Shown: piece by piece, positions 43,404 to 52,221 of the stretch
Layout: each line of letters begins with the position of its first letter
How positions within the stretch are numbered: the first letter of the stretch is position 1
Assembly: GCF_000024025.1 (NCBI RefSeq)
Contig: NC_013131.1
Coordinates: forward strand, 5,766,001-5,830,000
Length of the DNA: 64,000 nt
DNA from: Catenulispora acidiphila DSM 44928
Lineage (GTDB): Bacteria > Actinomycetota > Actinomycetes > Streptomycetales > Catenulisporaceae
Direction: 5' to 3'
Notes under the pieces: model-generated
Database searches by the model: none
Told to the model about the DNA's origin: nothing
Seen by the model: the letters and a program-made list of their open reading frames with translations, nothing else
Program-made: the position numbers and the translations under genes

Positions 43404-43814
43404 ATGAGCTCTGAGAACACACACCTGCCCCCGGGCGTCGAAGTGATCGCCACCCTGCCGGGGGCGGCGGCGCGGATCGCGGCCGACGCCGAGGCCAGGA
43501 CCGTCCGGGTCACGCTGGCACCGGGCGATCCCGGCGCGCCGCCGCACCGGCACCCCGGTCCGGTCTTCGGCTACGTGACCCAGGGCGAGATCCTCTTCGA
43601 GCTGGAGGGCGAGGAGCCGCGCGTGCTCAGGGCCGGCGAAGCCGTGTTCGAGCCCGGCGGCGACGTCATCCACTACCTGGGCGCGAACAACCTCGCCGAC
43701 ACGCAGTCGGAGCTGGTGGTGACCCTGTTCGCGCCTCCCGGCACGCCGATCCTGACCGTGGTCGGCGCGGAGGAACTGGCCGAACGGCGTCATCTGAGGT
43801 TCAGCCAGTCCTGA
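43404..43814 (+). CDS. Cupin-domain protein
   Basis: A 136-residue single-domain cupin. Motif 1 metal ligands are in PPHRHPGPVFGYVTQGEI (two His and a downstream Glu position occupied by GEILFELEGE). Motif 2 is EPGGDVIHYLGANN with one His. The ATG has GGAGGAA seven bases upstream. It could be a small dioxygenase, isomerase or sensor; the substrate is unknown. It is divergent from the methyltransferase and converges on the MshB-like gene. Confidence 0.82.
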   Translation: MSSENTHLPPGVEVIATLPGAAARIAADAEARTVRVTLAPGDPGAPPHRHPGPVFGYVTQGEILFELEGEEPRVLRAGEAVFEPGGDVIHYLGANNLADTQSELVVTLFAPPGTPILTVVGAEELAERRHLRFSQS

Positions 43815-43841
43815 TCAGCCAGCCCTGATCGTCGAACGCGC

Positions 43842-44756
43842 TCAGAGCCCTGCGAAGAGGTCGCTCTCGAGGTCCGGCGCGGCGTGGTCTTCCGGCTCGT
43901 CCACCGCCAGGTCCGGTCGGCAGTAGGCGAGGTGGTAGTACTCCTCGCCGGATATCAGCCGGCCGACGTTGTTCGACAGGGCGAAGAACGCGCCCTGGAC
44001 GGTCATCTGGGTCCGGTGCGCGCTCAGTGCGGCGCTCTTCGCCGCGAGGTGGTCGGAAGCGTCGATCACGCAGGTCGCGAAGCTGTCGTCGGTCACGCTG
44101 ATCGCCGATTCGTCGAGCAGGAACGGAGTTTGTTCCTCGGCTCGCAGCGCCTTGGTGCTGAAGCGGGCCGCGCTGCGCGGGTGGCAGTTCCAGTAGATCT
44201 TCGCGACGGCGTGGGGCAGGCGGGCGTTTTGGGAGGCGTCCGCCTGGCCTGCCTGCCCCGCCAACTGTGCGGCGCGCATGGCGACGCGGTGGGCCTGGAT
44301 GTGGTCGGGGTGGCCGTAGCCTCCGTCGGGACCGTAGGTGACCAAGACCTGGGGTCGCAGCTCCCTGATGATGTGGGCAAGCGAGCGCGCCGCTTCCTCG
44401 ACGTCGGCGCGCCAGAAGGACCGGGGATGATCGTTGCTCGGGGAGCCCATCATTCCCGAGTCCCGGTAACGGTTCTGCTCGTTCAGGATCCGGTGGTCGG
44501 TGACGCCGAGGGCGGCCATCGCGGCGTCGAGTTCGCCCGCCCGGTGGTCGGCGAGACGGTCCTCATACGCGGCGCCGAGGTGCGCCAGCTCCGGCACCAC
44601 GACGTCGCCTTCCTCGCCGAGGGTGCAGGTCACGAGGGTGACGTTCACGCCGGCGGCGGCGTAGCGGGCCATAGTGGCGCCGTTGTCGATGGACTCGTCG
44701 TCGGGGTGGGCGTGGACGAGCAGCAGGGAGCGCGGTTCGGATCCCGAGTCAGCCAT
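43842..44756 (-). CDS. MshB-like LmbE deacetylase, last gene of the peptide operon
   Basis: A 304-residue zinc amidohydrolase of the LmbE family, closer to MshB than to Mca by its phrases (LVTCTLGEEGDV, RYRDSGMMGSP). The zinc and catalytic residues are kept: H17, D19, D20 (VHAHPDDE) and H149 (GGYGHPDH). MshB removes acetate from GlcNAc-inositol in mycothiol synthesis. Here the start overlaps the MbtH stop by 8 bp, so it is translated as part of the synthetase operon rather than with housekeeping genes. With the MshA-like gene at 60215 it suggests that the cluster product, or a precursor, carries a deacetylated aminosugar. It could also be the only mshB of the genome. Confidence 0.85.
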   Translation of the reverse strand: MADSGSEPRSLLLVHAHPDDESIDNGATMARYAAAGVNVTLVTCTLGEEGDVVVPELAHLGAAYEDRLADHRAGELDAAMAALGVTDHRILNEQNRYRDSGMMGSPSNDHPRSFWRADVEEAARSLAHIIRELRPQVLVTYGPDGGYGHPDHIQAHRVAMRAAQLAGQAGQADASQNARLPHAVAKIYWNCHPRSAARFSTKALRAEEQTPFLLDESAISVTDDSFATCVIDASDHLAAKSAALSAHRTQMTVQGAFFALSNNVGRLISGEEYYHLAYCRPDLAVDEPEDHAAPDLESDLFAGL

Positions 44757-44952
44757 GGCGGGACTCAGCCTCCTGCGAAGCCTCCCGCACGCTGCGCGGA
44801 CGCATGTCCGTCCAGACGGCTTCGATGTGAGCGAGGCAGTCCTCGCGCGTGCCCGAGAACCCCTCGACCCGCCAACCGGCCGGCGGCAGCGCCTCGGCGG
44901 GCCAGAGCGAGTACTGGTCCTCGTCGTTCACCACGACCTGGGTCGCGTTCAT
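44749..44952 (-). CDS. MbtH-like protein
   Basis: A 67-residue MbtH homologue with the family pattern NDEDQYSLWPAEALPPAGW, followed by DCLAHIEAVWTDMRPRS. MbtH proteins bind adenylation domains of peptide synthetases and keep them soluble and active. The ATG overlaps the synthetase stop (ATGA) and GGAGG lies inside the synthetase end. The next gene overlaps it by 8 bp. Confidence 0.95.
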   Translation of the reverse strand: MNATQVVVNDEDQYSLWPAEALPPAGWRVEGFSGTREDCLAHIEAVWTDMRPRSVREASQEAESRHG

Positions 44953-47900
44953 GAGTCCTCCTTCGAGGCGAGGAGACGGTCCGCCTCCTCGTCGGTGAGA
45001 GCGGCGAGTTCGGCGGTGGCGATGTCCTCCACGGCGGCGGCGAGATCGCGCAGACGCGGGTGGGCAAGCAGGGTGCGGATCGGGACGCGGATGTCCGTGG
45101 CGGCCTGGATGCGCGCCGCGACGCGCATCGCCATCAGCGAGTGGCCGCCGAGGTGGAAGAAGTGGTCGCCTGCCCGGAGCCCTTCGACGCCGAGCACCTC
45201 GGACCAGACCTCGGCGACGAGTTGTTCGGCGTCGGTGAGGGGACTGGTGTCGGGGTGCGCGTCGGCGTCGGCTCCGGTATCGGCGTCGGCGTCTCGGAGC
45301 TCCGGTGCCAGGGCGGCGAGCGCCGCGCGGTCCACCTTGCCGGAGACGGTGAGCGGGAGCCGCTCGACGGTGACGATGCGGCCGGGGATCAGGTGGGGCG
45401 GCAGGGTTTCGGCGAGGTGGACGCGGAGCGCGTCGGCGGAAACGGCAGCCGTGCCGCCGGTGAGCCCGACGACAAAGGCGACCAGGGCATCGTCGCGCAC
45501 GATCACCGCCGCGCCGCCGACCAGCGGGTGACTCAGGATCCGGTGTTCCACCTCGCCGGGCTCGACGCGGAAGCCGCGCACCTTCACCTGGTCGTCGAGG
45601 CGGCCGAGGAACTCCAGCTGTCCGTCGTCGCGCCAGCGGGCCAGGTCGCCGCTGTGGTAGCGGCGTGCGCCGGGTGCGCCGTGGGGGTCCGGGGTGAAGC
45701 GTTCGGCGGTGAGCTCCGGTCTGCCGAGGTAGCCCCGAGCCACGCCGCTGCCGCCGATCACCAGCTCGCCGACGGCGCCCGGCGGTACCGGCTGCCCGGC
45801 GCGGTCGAGGATCTGGACGCTCGTCGCGGCGATCGGACGGCCGATGGGAGGTCGGCGGTCGGTGCCACCGGTGAGGTCTGCGGCGGTGGCGATGATGGTC
45901 GTCTCGGTCGGGCCGTAGGTGTTGACCAGCCGGACGCGGTCGCCGAACTTCTCGCGCCAGCGTGCGACGGCGCTCGCGTGCACCTGCTCCCCGCCGAGGA
46001 TCACCAGGCGCAGCGCGTCCGGCCAGGCGATGTCGTCGATGACGTCGACGAGCTGATGCCAGTGCGCCGTGGGCAGGTCCAGGACGGTGACGTCCGGCGC
46101 GGCGGCGAGAAAGTCCGGCAGCGAGGCGCCGCCGTCGGGCAGCAGCCGCACCTGTGCTCCGGCGACGAGCGCGGGGTAGATCTCCTCGGCGTGGGTGTCG
46201 AAGCTCAGCGAGGCGAACTGCACGACCACATCGTCCGCGCCGAGTTCGTACTCGTCCACCATCCACCGGACCCGGGCCGCCAGGTTGGCGTGGGTGACCG
46301 TCACGCCCTTGGGGACGCCGGTCGAGCCGGAGGTGTAGATGATGTAGGCGGGCGCGGTTCGGACTTCGGGGCGCGCCGTTTGAGGTGTCTCAGAATTCTG
46401 AGTCAGGCTTTGGGTCAGGTCGACGTCGGTGAGCACTACCGAAGCACCGGAGTCCGTGGTCATCAGATCCCGGCGTTGCTGCGGGTACTCCGGATCGAGC
46501 GGCAGGTACGCGGCGCCGGCGTGCCACGCCGCCAACAGCGCGACGATCATGTCAGTAGATCGCGGCAAGCAGACCCCGACCGTCTCGGCTCCGGCTATCG
46601 CTGCCGCTAGCCGATCGGCGCGCTCCCCCAGCTCCGCGTAGGTGAGGACGTCGGTGCCGCAGGAGACGGCGACCGCCTCGGGGGCGCGGCGGATCGTCGC
46701 GGCGATCAGCTCCGGGACCAGCGGTCCGCGGTCCGGAGCGGCTGACGCGTGCTTGTCGAGGAACCGCTGATCGGCGGCTGTGAGCATCGGCAGCGCCGAG
46801 ATCGGGCGGTTCGGGTCGTCCGCGATGCCGGTCAGGACCAGGACCAGGCGTTCGGCGAGGCCGGCGACGGTCGTCTCGTCGAAGAGCTCTGTGTCGTAGT
46901 CGAGCAGGAGCGAGAGGCCTTCGTCGTCGCGCCAGGCCTCGAGCATCAGGTCGAACTTCGCCTGCCGGTATCCGGCGTCGAACGGTGCCAGGGCCAGGTC
47001 GGCGAAGCGGTCGGCGACGGCGTCCTCGTCCTGGCTGTGCAGGATGGCCATGGTCTGGAACAGCGGGGTGCGGCTCGGGTCGCGGTCGACGGCGAGCGCG
47101 CTGAGCAGTTCCTCGAACGGGACGTCCTGGTGTCCGAGGGCGTCCAGCACCGTGGTGCGGGTCCGGGCCAGCAGGTCGTCGAAGCGCGGGTCGCCGGACA
47201 GGTCGCCGCGCAGGACCAGGGTTCGGGTGAAGTAGCCGACGACGCGTTCGAGTTCGACGGCGTCGCGCCCGGCGGCCGGTGTGCCGACCAGGATGTCGTC
47301 CTGACCGCTGTGCCGGGCGAGCAGGATCTGGTAGGCGGCGAGCAGGACCATGAACGGCGTCGCGCCGTGCTGCCGGCCGAGGCGCTCCAGGCGCTCGGTC
47401 AGCTCGGCGGGAACGCGGAAGGGGTGGATGCCGCCGCTGTGCCGCGACAGCGCCGGGCGCGGGTGGTCGGTCGGGAGGTCGAGCACTGTCGGCTCGGCGA
47501 GCTGCGCGCGCCAGTATTCGAGGTCTGCGGTGCGGTCGCGGTTCCAGTATGCGGGGTCGATGTCGGCGTAGCGGACGAGGTCGGTGTCGTAGTTCTGGTC
47601 GAACGGCGAGCCTTGGCCGGCGCGGCGGGCGGCGTAGAGCGCCGCGAAGTCGTCGCGCAGGATGTTCAGCGACCATCCGTCGCCGGCGATGTGGTGCAGG
47701 ACGAGGCAGAAGACGTGGTCGCCGTCGGCGAGCCGGATCAGGGCGGCGCGCAGGGGTGGGGCTGTGGTCAGGTCGAACGGCGCGTTGACGCGGTCGGCGA
47801 CGAGGCGGCGGGCGTGGGGTTCGGCGCTGCCGGAGGCGTCGGACAGATCGATCCGCTCGACGTCCACGATGCCCGGCGGCTCGACCACGGCGATGGGTAC

Positions 47901-50900
47901 GCCGTCCTGGTCGGGATATCTGGTCCGAAGCGTCTCGTGGCGCGCCACCAGGTCATCGAGCGCACTACGGAAATCATCAGCATCGAGAGGTCCGCGCAGC
48001 CGCCATACGTTGTACATGTTGTATGCGGCGCTGTCGGGTTCGAGCCTGTGCAGGAACCATAGGCGCTGTTGCGCCGGAGACAGCTGCGGCTCGCTCGCCT
48101 GGCTCCCGAACTGGCCCGACGCGCTCTCACTGTTCTGCCGTCGCTCCATGACGGCCGCTAGACCACTGACCGTCGGATTCGCGAACAGGTCGCCGATCGG
48201 CAGCCGATCCAGGCGCGCGACCGCCTTCGCCGCCAGCAGCGAGTGCCCGCCGAGGGCGAAGAAGTCATCATTGACGCCGAGCGGTCCGTGTCCGAGGACG
48301 TCGGTGAAGACGTCGGCGACGCGGCGCTGTGCTGGCGTGCGCGGAGCCGAGCCGCGCGCCCGAGGCTGCTCCGGTCGCACGGCCGGGAGCGCGCGCCGGT
48401 CGATCTTTCCGTTGGGCGTCAGGGGCAGGGCATCGATGGCGACCACCAACGCGGGGACCATCGCCGCCGGAAGCGCAGCGGCGGCGTGCGCGATCAGATC
48501 ATCGGCATCCCCGATGTCCCCAACGACATACGCCACCAGCAGCTCATCGCGCACGACAACAGCAGCGCCCCGCACGTTGGGATGCGAGTCCAACACCGCT
48601 TCGATCTCGCCGAGTTCGATGCGGTGCCCGCGCAGTTTCACCTGGTCGTCGGTCCGCCCGAGGAACTCGATCGCCCCGCCGGCGCGCCGACGTACCCGGT
48701 CGCCGGTGTGGTAGAGCCGGGAACCCGGAGGGCCGAACGGGTCGGGCTGGAACTTCTCGGCGGTGAGCCCGGGCCGTCCGAGGTACCCGATCGCGACCCC
48801 TTCGCCGGCGACGCACAGCTCACCCGGCACGCCGATCGGCACCGGTTCCAGGTGCTCGTCGAGGACGTACAGCTGCGTACCGGCGATCGGGCCGCCGATC
48901 AGCACCTCGTCCGGATCCTGCGGTACCTCCCACCACGAGGACCAGATGGTCGTCTCGGTCGGTCCGTACATGTTCACCAGCCGCCGTACTCGGCTGCGCA
49001 GGTCGCGGGCAAGCTGCGGCGGCAGCGCCTCGCCACCGACCAGCACATCGATGTCCCCGCCGGCGAACCCGGACTCCAGCAGCAGCCGCCAGCCCGACGG
49101 CGTGGCCTGGACATCGGTCACGCCAGCGCGCTCGATCAACGCGACCAGCGCGGCTCCGTCCCGCGCAACGCCGTCCGGGACCAGCACGAGGCGTCCGCCA
49201 CCGGTGAGCGGCAGGAAGATCTCCAGCGCCGAGATGTCGAAGGACAGCGAGGTGAGCCCTAGCCAACTGCGCCCGCCCTGCACGCCAAGCAGCCCAGTCA
49301 TGGCATCCAGAAACGCCGCCAACGCCCGATGCGGAACAGCAACCCCCTTGGGCCGACCAGTAGAGCCCGAGGTGTAGAGCACATAGGCGGGCGCCTCCAG
49401 GCCCGCGCTCCGCACCTCCACCGGCCGCGCGCCAGCCTCGGCATCCTCCAGCACCACAATCTCGTGCGCCCCAAACCGCCCAGCGAGCGCCCGCTCGGTA
49501 AGCAACACCGAGGCACCCGAGTCAGCAAGAATCAAGGCAGTACGCTCAGCCGGAAACTCCGGATCCAGCGGCAAATACGCAGCACCAAGCCGCCACACAG
49601 CAAGCAGCGCCGCAACCAGATCAGGACTACGCCGCAACGAAACAGCAACCAACCCCCGCCGCTCCCCCAACAACGCCGCAATCTCATCGGCCCGCACCAT
49701 CAGCTGCGCATAAGTCAGGTCACCATCGACGCCACTCACCGCGACAGCATCCGGAGTCCGAGCCGCCTGAGCAGCGATCGCCTCGCCGGGAGTGCGCCGC
49801 GGCTGCGCGGCGGCACCCGCGACAAGGTGCACAGAGGTCGCCTCGCCCTCAGCACCGCTCACCGCATTGGCATTCGGAATCCCAGCTGCCTGGGCATCGA
49901 CCGCCTCGCCGGGAGTGCGACGCGGCTGCTCGGCGGCACCCGCGACAAGGTGCGCAGAGGTCGCCTGGCCCTCAGCACCACTCACCGCATCGGCATCTGG
50001 GGTCTGGGCTGCTTCGGCGGCGATCATCTCGCCGGGAGTGCGACGCGGCTGCGCGACAGCAGAGTCCCGCCCCGTGCCCTCGTTCAACCGGTGCAACGAC
50101 TCGGCACCCGCGCCGAGGTGCGCTGAGGTCAACTCACCCTCGCCGGGAGTGCGCCGCAGCTGAGTGGTGGCAGAGTCCTGTCCTGCGCCCTCGTTCAGCT
50201 GCTGCGGCGCCTCCGCACGTGCGACAGACTGCGCAGAGGTCGGCTCGCCCTCAGCACCGCTCACCGCATCGGCGTCTGAGATCTGGGCTGCTTCCGAGTC
50301 GTGCCCCGTGTCCCCGTTCCACCGGTGCAGCACCTCGGTGCGCTCGGCGGCATCCATCAGCCTCAGTTCGCTGACGCGCGCACCCGGGCGCGTGGCCGCG
50401 TCCTCCAGCAGCGTTCGGTAGTGGGTGGTCATGCGGGTGATGGTTGGGCGGTCGAAGAGGTCGGTGTCGTAGGTGAGGACTGCGTTGGCGCTGTGGGGGC
50501 CTTGGTAGATGTCGAGGCCTATGTCGGTCTTGGCGCCGCTGAGGCCTTGGTCGAAGATTTCGGCGTCGAGGTGGCCGAGGTGTGGCTTGGCTTCGGGTTG
50601 GCGGAGGAGCATGAACATTGCTTGGAACAGGGGGGTGCGGCTGCGGTCGCGGTCGATGCGTAGCTCGGCGAGGATGCGTTCCAGGGGGACTTCGGGGCCG
50701 CTGATGGCGCGCAGGGTGCTGCTTCGGGTGGCGCGTAGGAAGTCGCGGAAGGGGGGGTCGGCGCTGAGGTCGCCGCGGAGGACGACGGTGCCGGCGAAGT
50801 AGCCGACCACCTGTTCGGCGCGGACGTCGGCGCGGCCCAGGACCGGGGTGCCGACGCAGATGTCGCGTTGGCCGCTGTAGCGCGAGAGCAGGACCTGGTA

Positions 50901-51950
50901 CGCGGCCAGCAGCACCATGAACAGGGTGCTGCGTTCGGCGCGCGCCAGTGCTTCGAGGCGCGCGACCAGGTCCGCCGGGAGTTCGAACACCAGTCGCTCG
51001 CCTCGGCCGGAGCGGATCGGTCGGCGTGGGCGGTCGGTCGGCAGTTCCAGGACCGGGGCTCCGGCCAGCCGCGTGGTCCAGGACTCCAGTGCTGCGGCGT
51101 CGGCCGACTGGCTGTGCCGGACGTGCTCCAGATAGGTCAGTTCCAGCGGCTTCAACGGCGAGGGCTCGCCGTCGACGAAGGCCGCATACAGCTCGGAGAC
51201 CTCCCGCAGCAGCACCTCCAGCGACCAGCCGTCGCCGGCGATGTGGTGCAGCACCACGCCGAACACGTGGTCGTCGGCGGCCAGGCGGACCAGCGTGACC
51301 CGGAACACCGGGCCGCGTTCCAGGTCGAAGGGGCGGTCGGCGCGCTCGGCGACGAGTTTGCGAGCGTGCTCCGGGTCCGGCGCGGCGGACAGGTCGATCC
51401 GCTCCAGGTCCGGCCCGTGGTCGCCGATGGTCTGCGTCGGTCGTCCGTCCCGGTCGCCGAAGGTGGCACGCAGCATCGGATGCCGGTCGACCAGCTCCCT
51501 CAGGGCCCTGTCGAGAGCAGCAGTGTCCAGCGCGCCGCGAATCCGCAGCGTCGTGGGCATGTTGTAGGCGGTGTCCGCCGGATCGAGCCGGTAGAGGAAC
51601 CACAGCCGTTCCTGCGCGGGCGACAGCGGCGCCGAGCGCTCCGGATCCTGCGGCGGCGCGGCGTCGGCGGCCGGCGCCGGCGCCGCACCCGACGCATGGA
51701 ACTGCGCGACGAGCGCGGCCACCCCCGCGGAGGTCGGCTCGTCGAAGAACGCGTCCAAGGTCAGCGCGACCCGCAGCTCGGAGCGCACCCGCGCCATGAT
51801 CTGCGTCGCCATGAGCGAGTGCCCGCCGACATCGAACAGACTGGCCTGCGGATCGAGGTCGTCGATCTCCAGGACCTCGCACCAGATGCGGTGGACCGCG
51901 GCAGCGAGCGCGTCCCCGGTGGCGATCCGATCGCCGGCGGCGTAACTCAC
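44949..51950 (-). CDS. Nonribosomal peptide synthetase, T-C-A-T-C-A-T
   Basis: A 2333-residue synthetase. Domain order: carrier (LFDVGGHSL, residue about 42); condensation (HHIAGDGWS, about 238); adenylation 1 (LYTSGSTGRPKG, about 862; YGPTETT); carrier (LGGHSLLA, about 1235); condensation 2 (HHIAGDGWS, about 1420); adenylation 2 (IYTSGSTGVPKG, about 1875); carrier (LGGHSLMA, about 2268). There is no thioesterase or epimerase, so the chain must pass to another protein. Read against the GrsA positions, adenylation 1 gives DILQVGMIWK, close to glycine codes; adenylation 2 gives DTEDIGTIIK, close to beta-lysine codes; both are predictions. The linker between condensation 1 and adenylation 1 contains tandem repeats. 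Start GTG at 51950, 4 bp after the ACP gene. Confidence 0.95.
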   Translation of the reverse strand: MSYAAGDRIATGDALAAAVHRIWCEVLEIDDLDPQASLFDVGGHSLMATQIMARVRSELRVALTLDAFFDEPTSAGVAALVAQFHASGAAPAPAADAAPPQDPERSAPLSPAQERLWFLYRLDPADTAYNMPTTLRIRGALDTAALDRALRELVDRHPMLRATFGDRDGRPTQTIGDHGPDLERIDLSAAPDPEHARKLVAERADRPFDLERGPVFRVTLVRLAADDHVFGVVLHHIAGDGWSLEVLLREVSELYAAFVDGEPSPLKPLELTYLEHVRHSQSADAAALESWTTRLAGAPVLELPTDRPRRPIRSGRGERLVFELPADLVARLEALARAERSTLFMVLLAAYQVLLSRYSGQRDICVGTPVLGRADVRAEQVVGYFAGTVVLRGDLSADPPFRDFLRATRSSTLRAISGPEVPLERILAELRIDRDRSRTPLFQAMFMLLRQPEAKPHLGHLDAEIFDQGLSGAKTDIGLDIYQGPHSANAVLTYDTDLFDRPTITRMTTHYRTLLEDAATRPGARVSELRLMDAAERTEVLHRWNGDTGHDSEAAQISDADAVSGAEGEPTSAQSVARAEAPQQLNEGAGQDSATTQLRRTPGEGELTSAHLGAGAESLHRLNEGTGRDSAVAQPRRTPGEMIAAEAAQTPDADAVSGAEGQATSAHLVAGAAEQPRRTPGEAVDAQAAGIPNANAVSGAEGEATSVHLVAGAAAQPRRTPGEAIAAQAARTPDAVAVSGVDGDLTYAQLMVRADEIAALLGERRGLVAVSLRRSPDLVAALLAVWRLGAAYLPLDPEFPAERTALILADSGASVLLTERALAGRFGAHEIVVLEDAEAGARPVEVRSAGLEAPAYVLYTSGSTGRPKGVAVPHRALAAFLDAMTGLLGVQGGRSWLGLTSLSFDISALEIFLPLTGGGRLVLVPDGVARDGAALVALIERAGVTDVQATPSGWRLLLESGFAGGDIDVLVGGEALPPQLARDLRSRVRRLVNMYGPTETTIWSSWWEVPQDPDEVLIGGPIAGTQLYVLDEHLEPVPIGVPGELCVAGEGVAIGYLGRPGLTAEKFQPDPFGPPGSRLYHTGDRVRRRAGGAIEFLGRTDDQVKLRGHRIELGEIEAVLDSHPNVRGAAVVVRDELLVAYVVGDIGDADDLIAHAAAALPAAMVPALVVAIDALPLTPNGKIDRRALPAVRPEQPRARGSAPRTPAQRRVADVFTDVLGHGPLGVNDDFFALGGHSLLAAKAVARLDRLPIGDLFANPTVSGLAAVMERRQNSESASGQFGSQASEPQLSPAQQRLWFLHRLEPDSAAYNMYNVWRLRGPLDADDFRSALDDLVARHETLRTRYPDQDGVPIAVVEPPGIVDVERIDLSDASGSAEPHARRLVADRVNAPFDLTTAPPLRAALIRLADGDHVFCLVLHHIAGDGWSLNILRDDFAALYAARRAGQGSPFDQNYDTDLVRYADIDPAYWNRDRTADLEYWRAQLAEPTVLDLPTDHPRPALSRHSGGIHPFRVPAELTERLERLGRQHGATPFMVLLAAYQILLARHSGQDDILVGTPAAGRDAVELERVVGYFTRTLVLRGDLSGDPRFDDLLARTRTTVLDALGHQDVPFEELLSALAVDRDPSRTPLFQTMAILHSQDEDAVADRFADLALAPFDAGYRQAKFDLMLEAWRDDEGLSLLLDYDTELFDETTVAGLAERLVLVLTGIADDPNRPISALPMLTAADQRFLDKHASAAPDRGPLVPELIAATIRRAPEAVAVSCGTDVLTYAELGERADRLAAAIAGAETVGVCLPRSTDMIVALLAAWHAGAAYLPLDPEYPQQRRDLMTTDSGASVVLTDVDLTQSLTQNSETPQTARPEVRTAPAYIIYTSGSTGVPKGVTVTHANLAARVRWMVDEYELGADDVVVQFASLSFDTHAEEIYPALVAGAQVRLLPDGGASLPDFLAAAPDVTVLDLPTAHWHQLVDVIDDIAWPDALRLVILGGEQVHASAVARWREKFGDRVRLVNTYGPTETTIIATAADLTGGTDRRPPIGRPIAATSVQILDRAGQPVPPGAVGELVIGGSGVARGYLGRPELTAERFTPDPHGAPGARRYHSGDLARWRDDGQLEFLGRLDDQVKVRGFRVEPGEVEHRILSHPLVGGAAVIVRDDALVAFVVGLTGGTAAVSADALRVHLAETLPPHLIPGRIVTVERLPLTVSGKVDRAALAALAPELRDADADTGADADAHPDTSPLTDAEQLVAEVWSEVLGVEGLRAGDHFFHLGGHSLMAMRVAARIQAATDIRVPIRTLLAHPRLRDLAAAVEDIATAELAALTDEEADRLLASKEDS
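49740..50345 (-). repeat. Tandem repeats in the C-A linker of the synthetase
   Basis: The phrase RRTPGE recurs four times at periods of 123, 123 and 111 bp (+ strand CTCGCCGGGAGTGCG at 49782, 49905, 50028 and 50139). Each unit copies the entry of the adenylation domain (TPDAVAVSGVDGDLTYAQL in the intact copy; TPDADAVSGAEGQATSAHLV in a degenerate one), and two also copy the end of the condensation domain (LHRLNEGTGRDS). About 200 extra residues result, in frame. Confidence 0.85.
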
Positions 51951-51954
51951 CGCG

Positions 51955-52221
51955 TCACCGGCCCGCGTCCGGCACAGCGCGGCCGTTGAGATACGCGGTC
52001 AGCGTGTCCAGGTCGCGGAACCAGATCTCGTCGTCGAGGTCCAGGACCACCTCCAGCTCGCTCTCCACAACATCAATGAGCCGGACCAACGCCAAAGACC
52101 CGATCCCCAACGCGGCCAGCGTGCAGTCGGCGTCGAGGATCTGGTCGGCGGAGACCGCCCCGTCGCAGCACTCTGCGAGCGCACCCGCCAGCCACTCCCG
52201 CGACGCCGGTTCGGTGGTCAC
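51955..52221 (-). CDS. Free-standing acyl carrier protein
   Basis: An 88-residue carrier protein. The phosphopantetheine attachment site is Ser42 in LAALGIGSLALVRLIDV. The hydrophobic pattern after it (ELEVVLDLDDEIW) is typical of ACPs with a four-helix fold. The GTG overlaps the E2 stop (GTGA), with AAGGAGGA upstream, and the synthetase starts 4 bp downstream. Its place between the dehydrogenase-like genes and the synthetase suggests that it receives the acyl unit made by E1/E2. Confidence 0.9.
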   Translation of the reverse strand: MTTEPASREWLAGALAECCDGAVSADQILDADCTLAALGIGSLALVRLIDVVESELEVVLDLDDEIWFRDLDTLTAYLNGRAVPDAGR

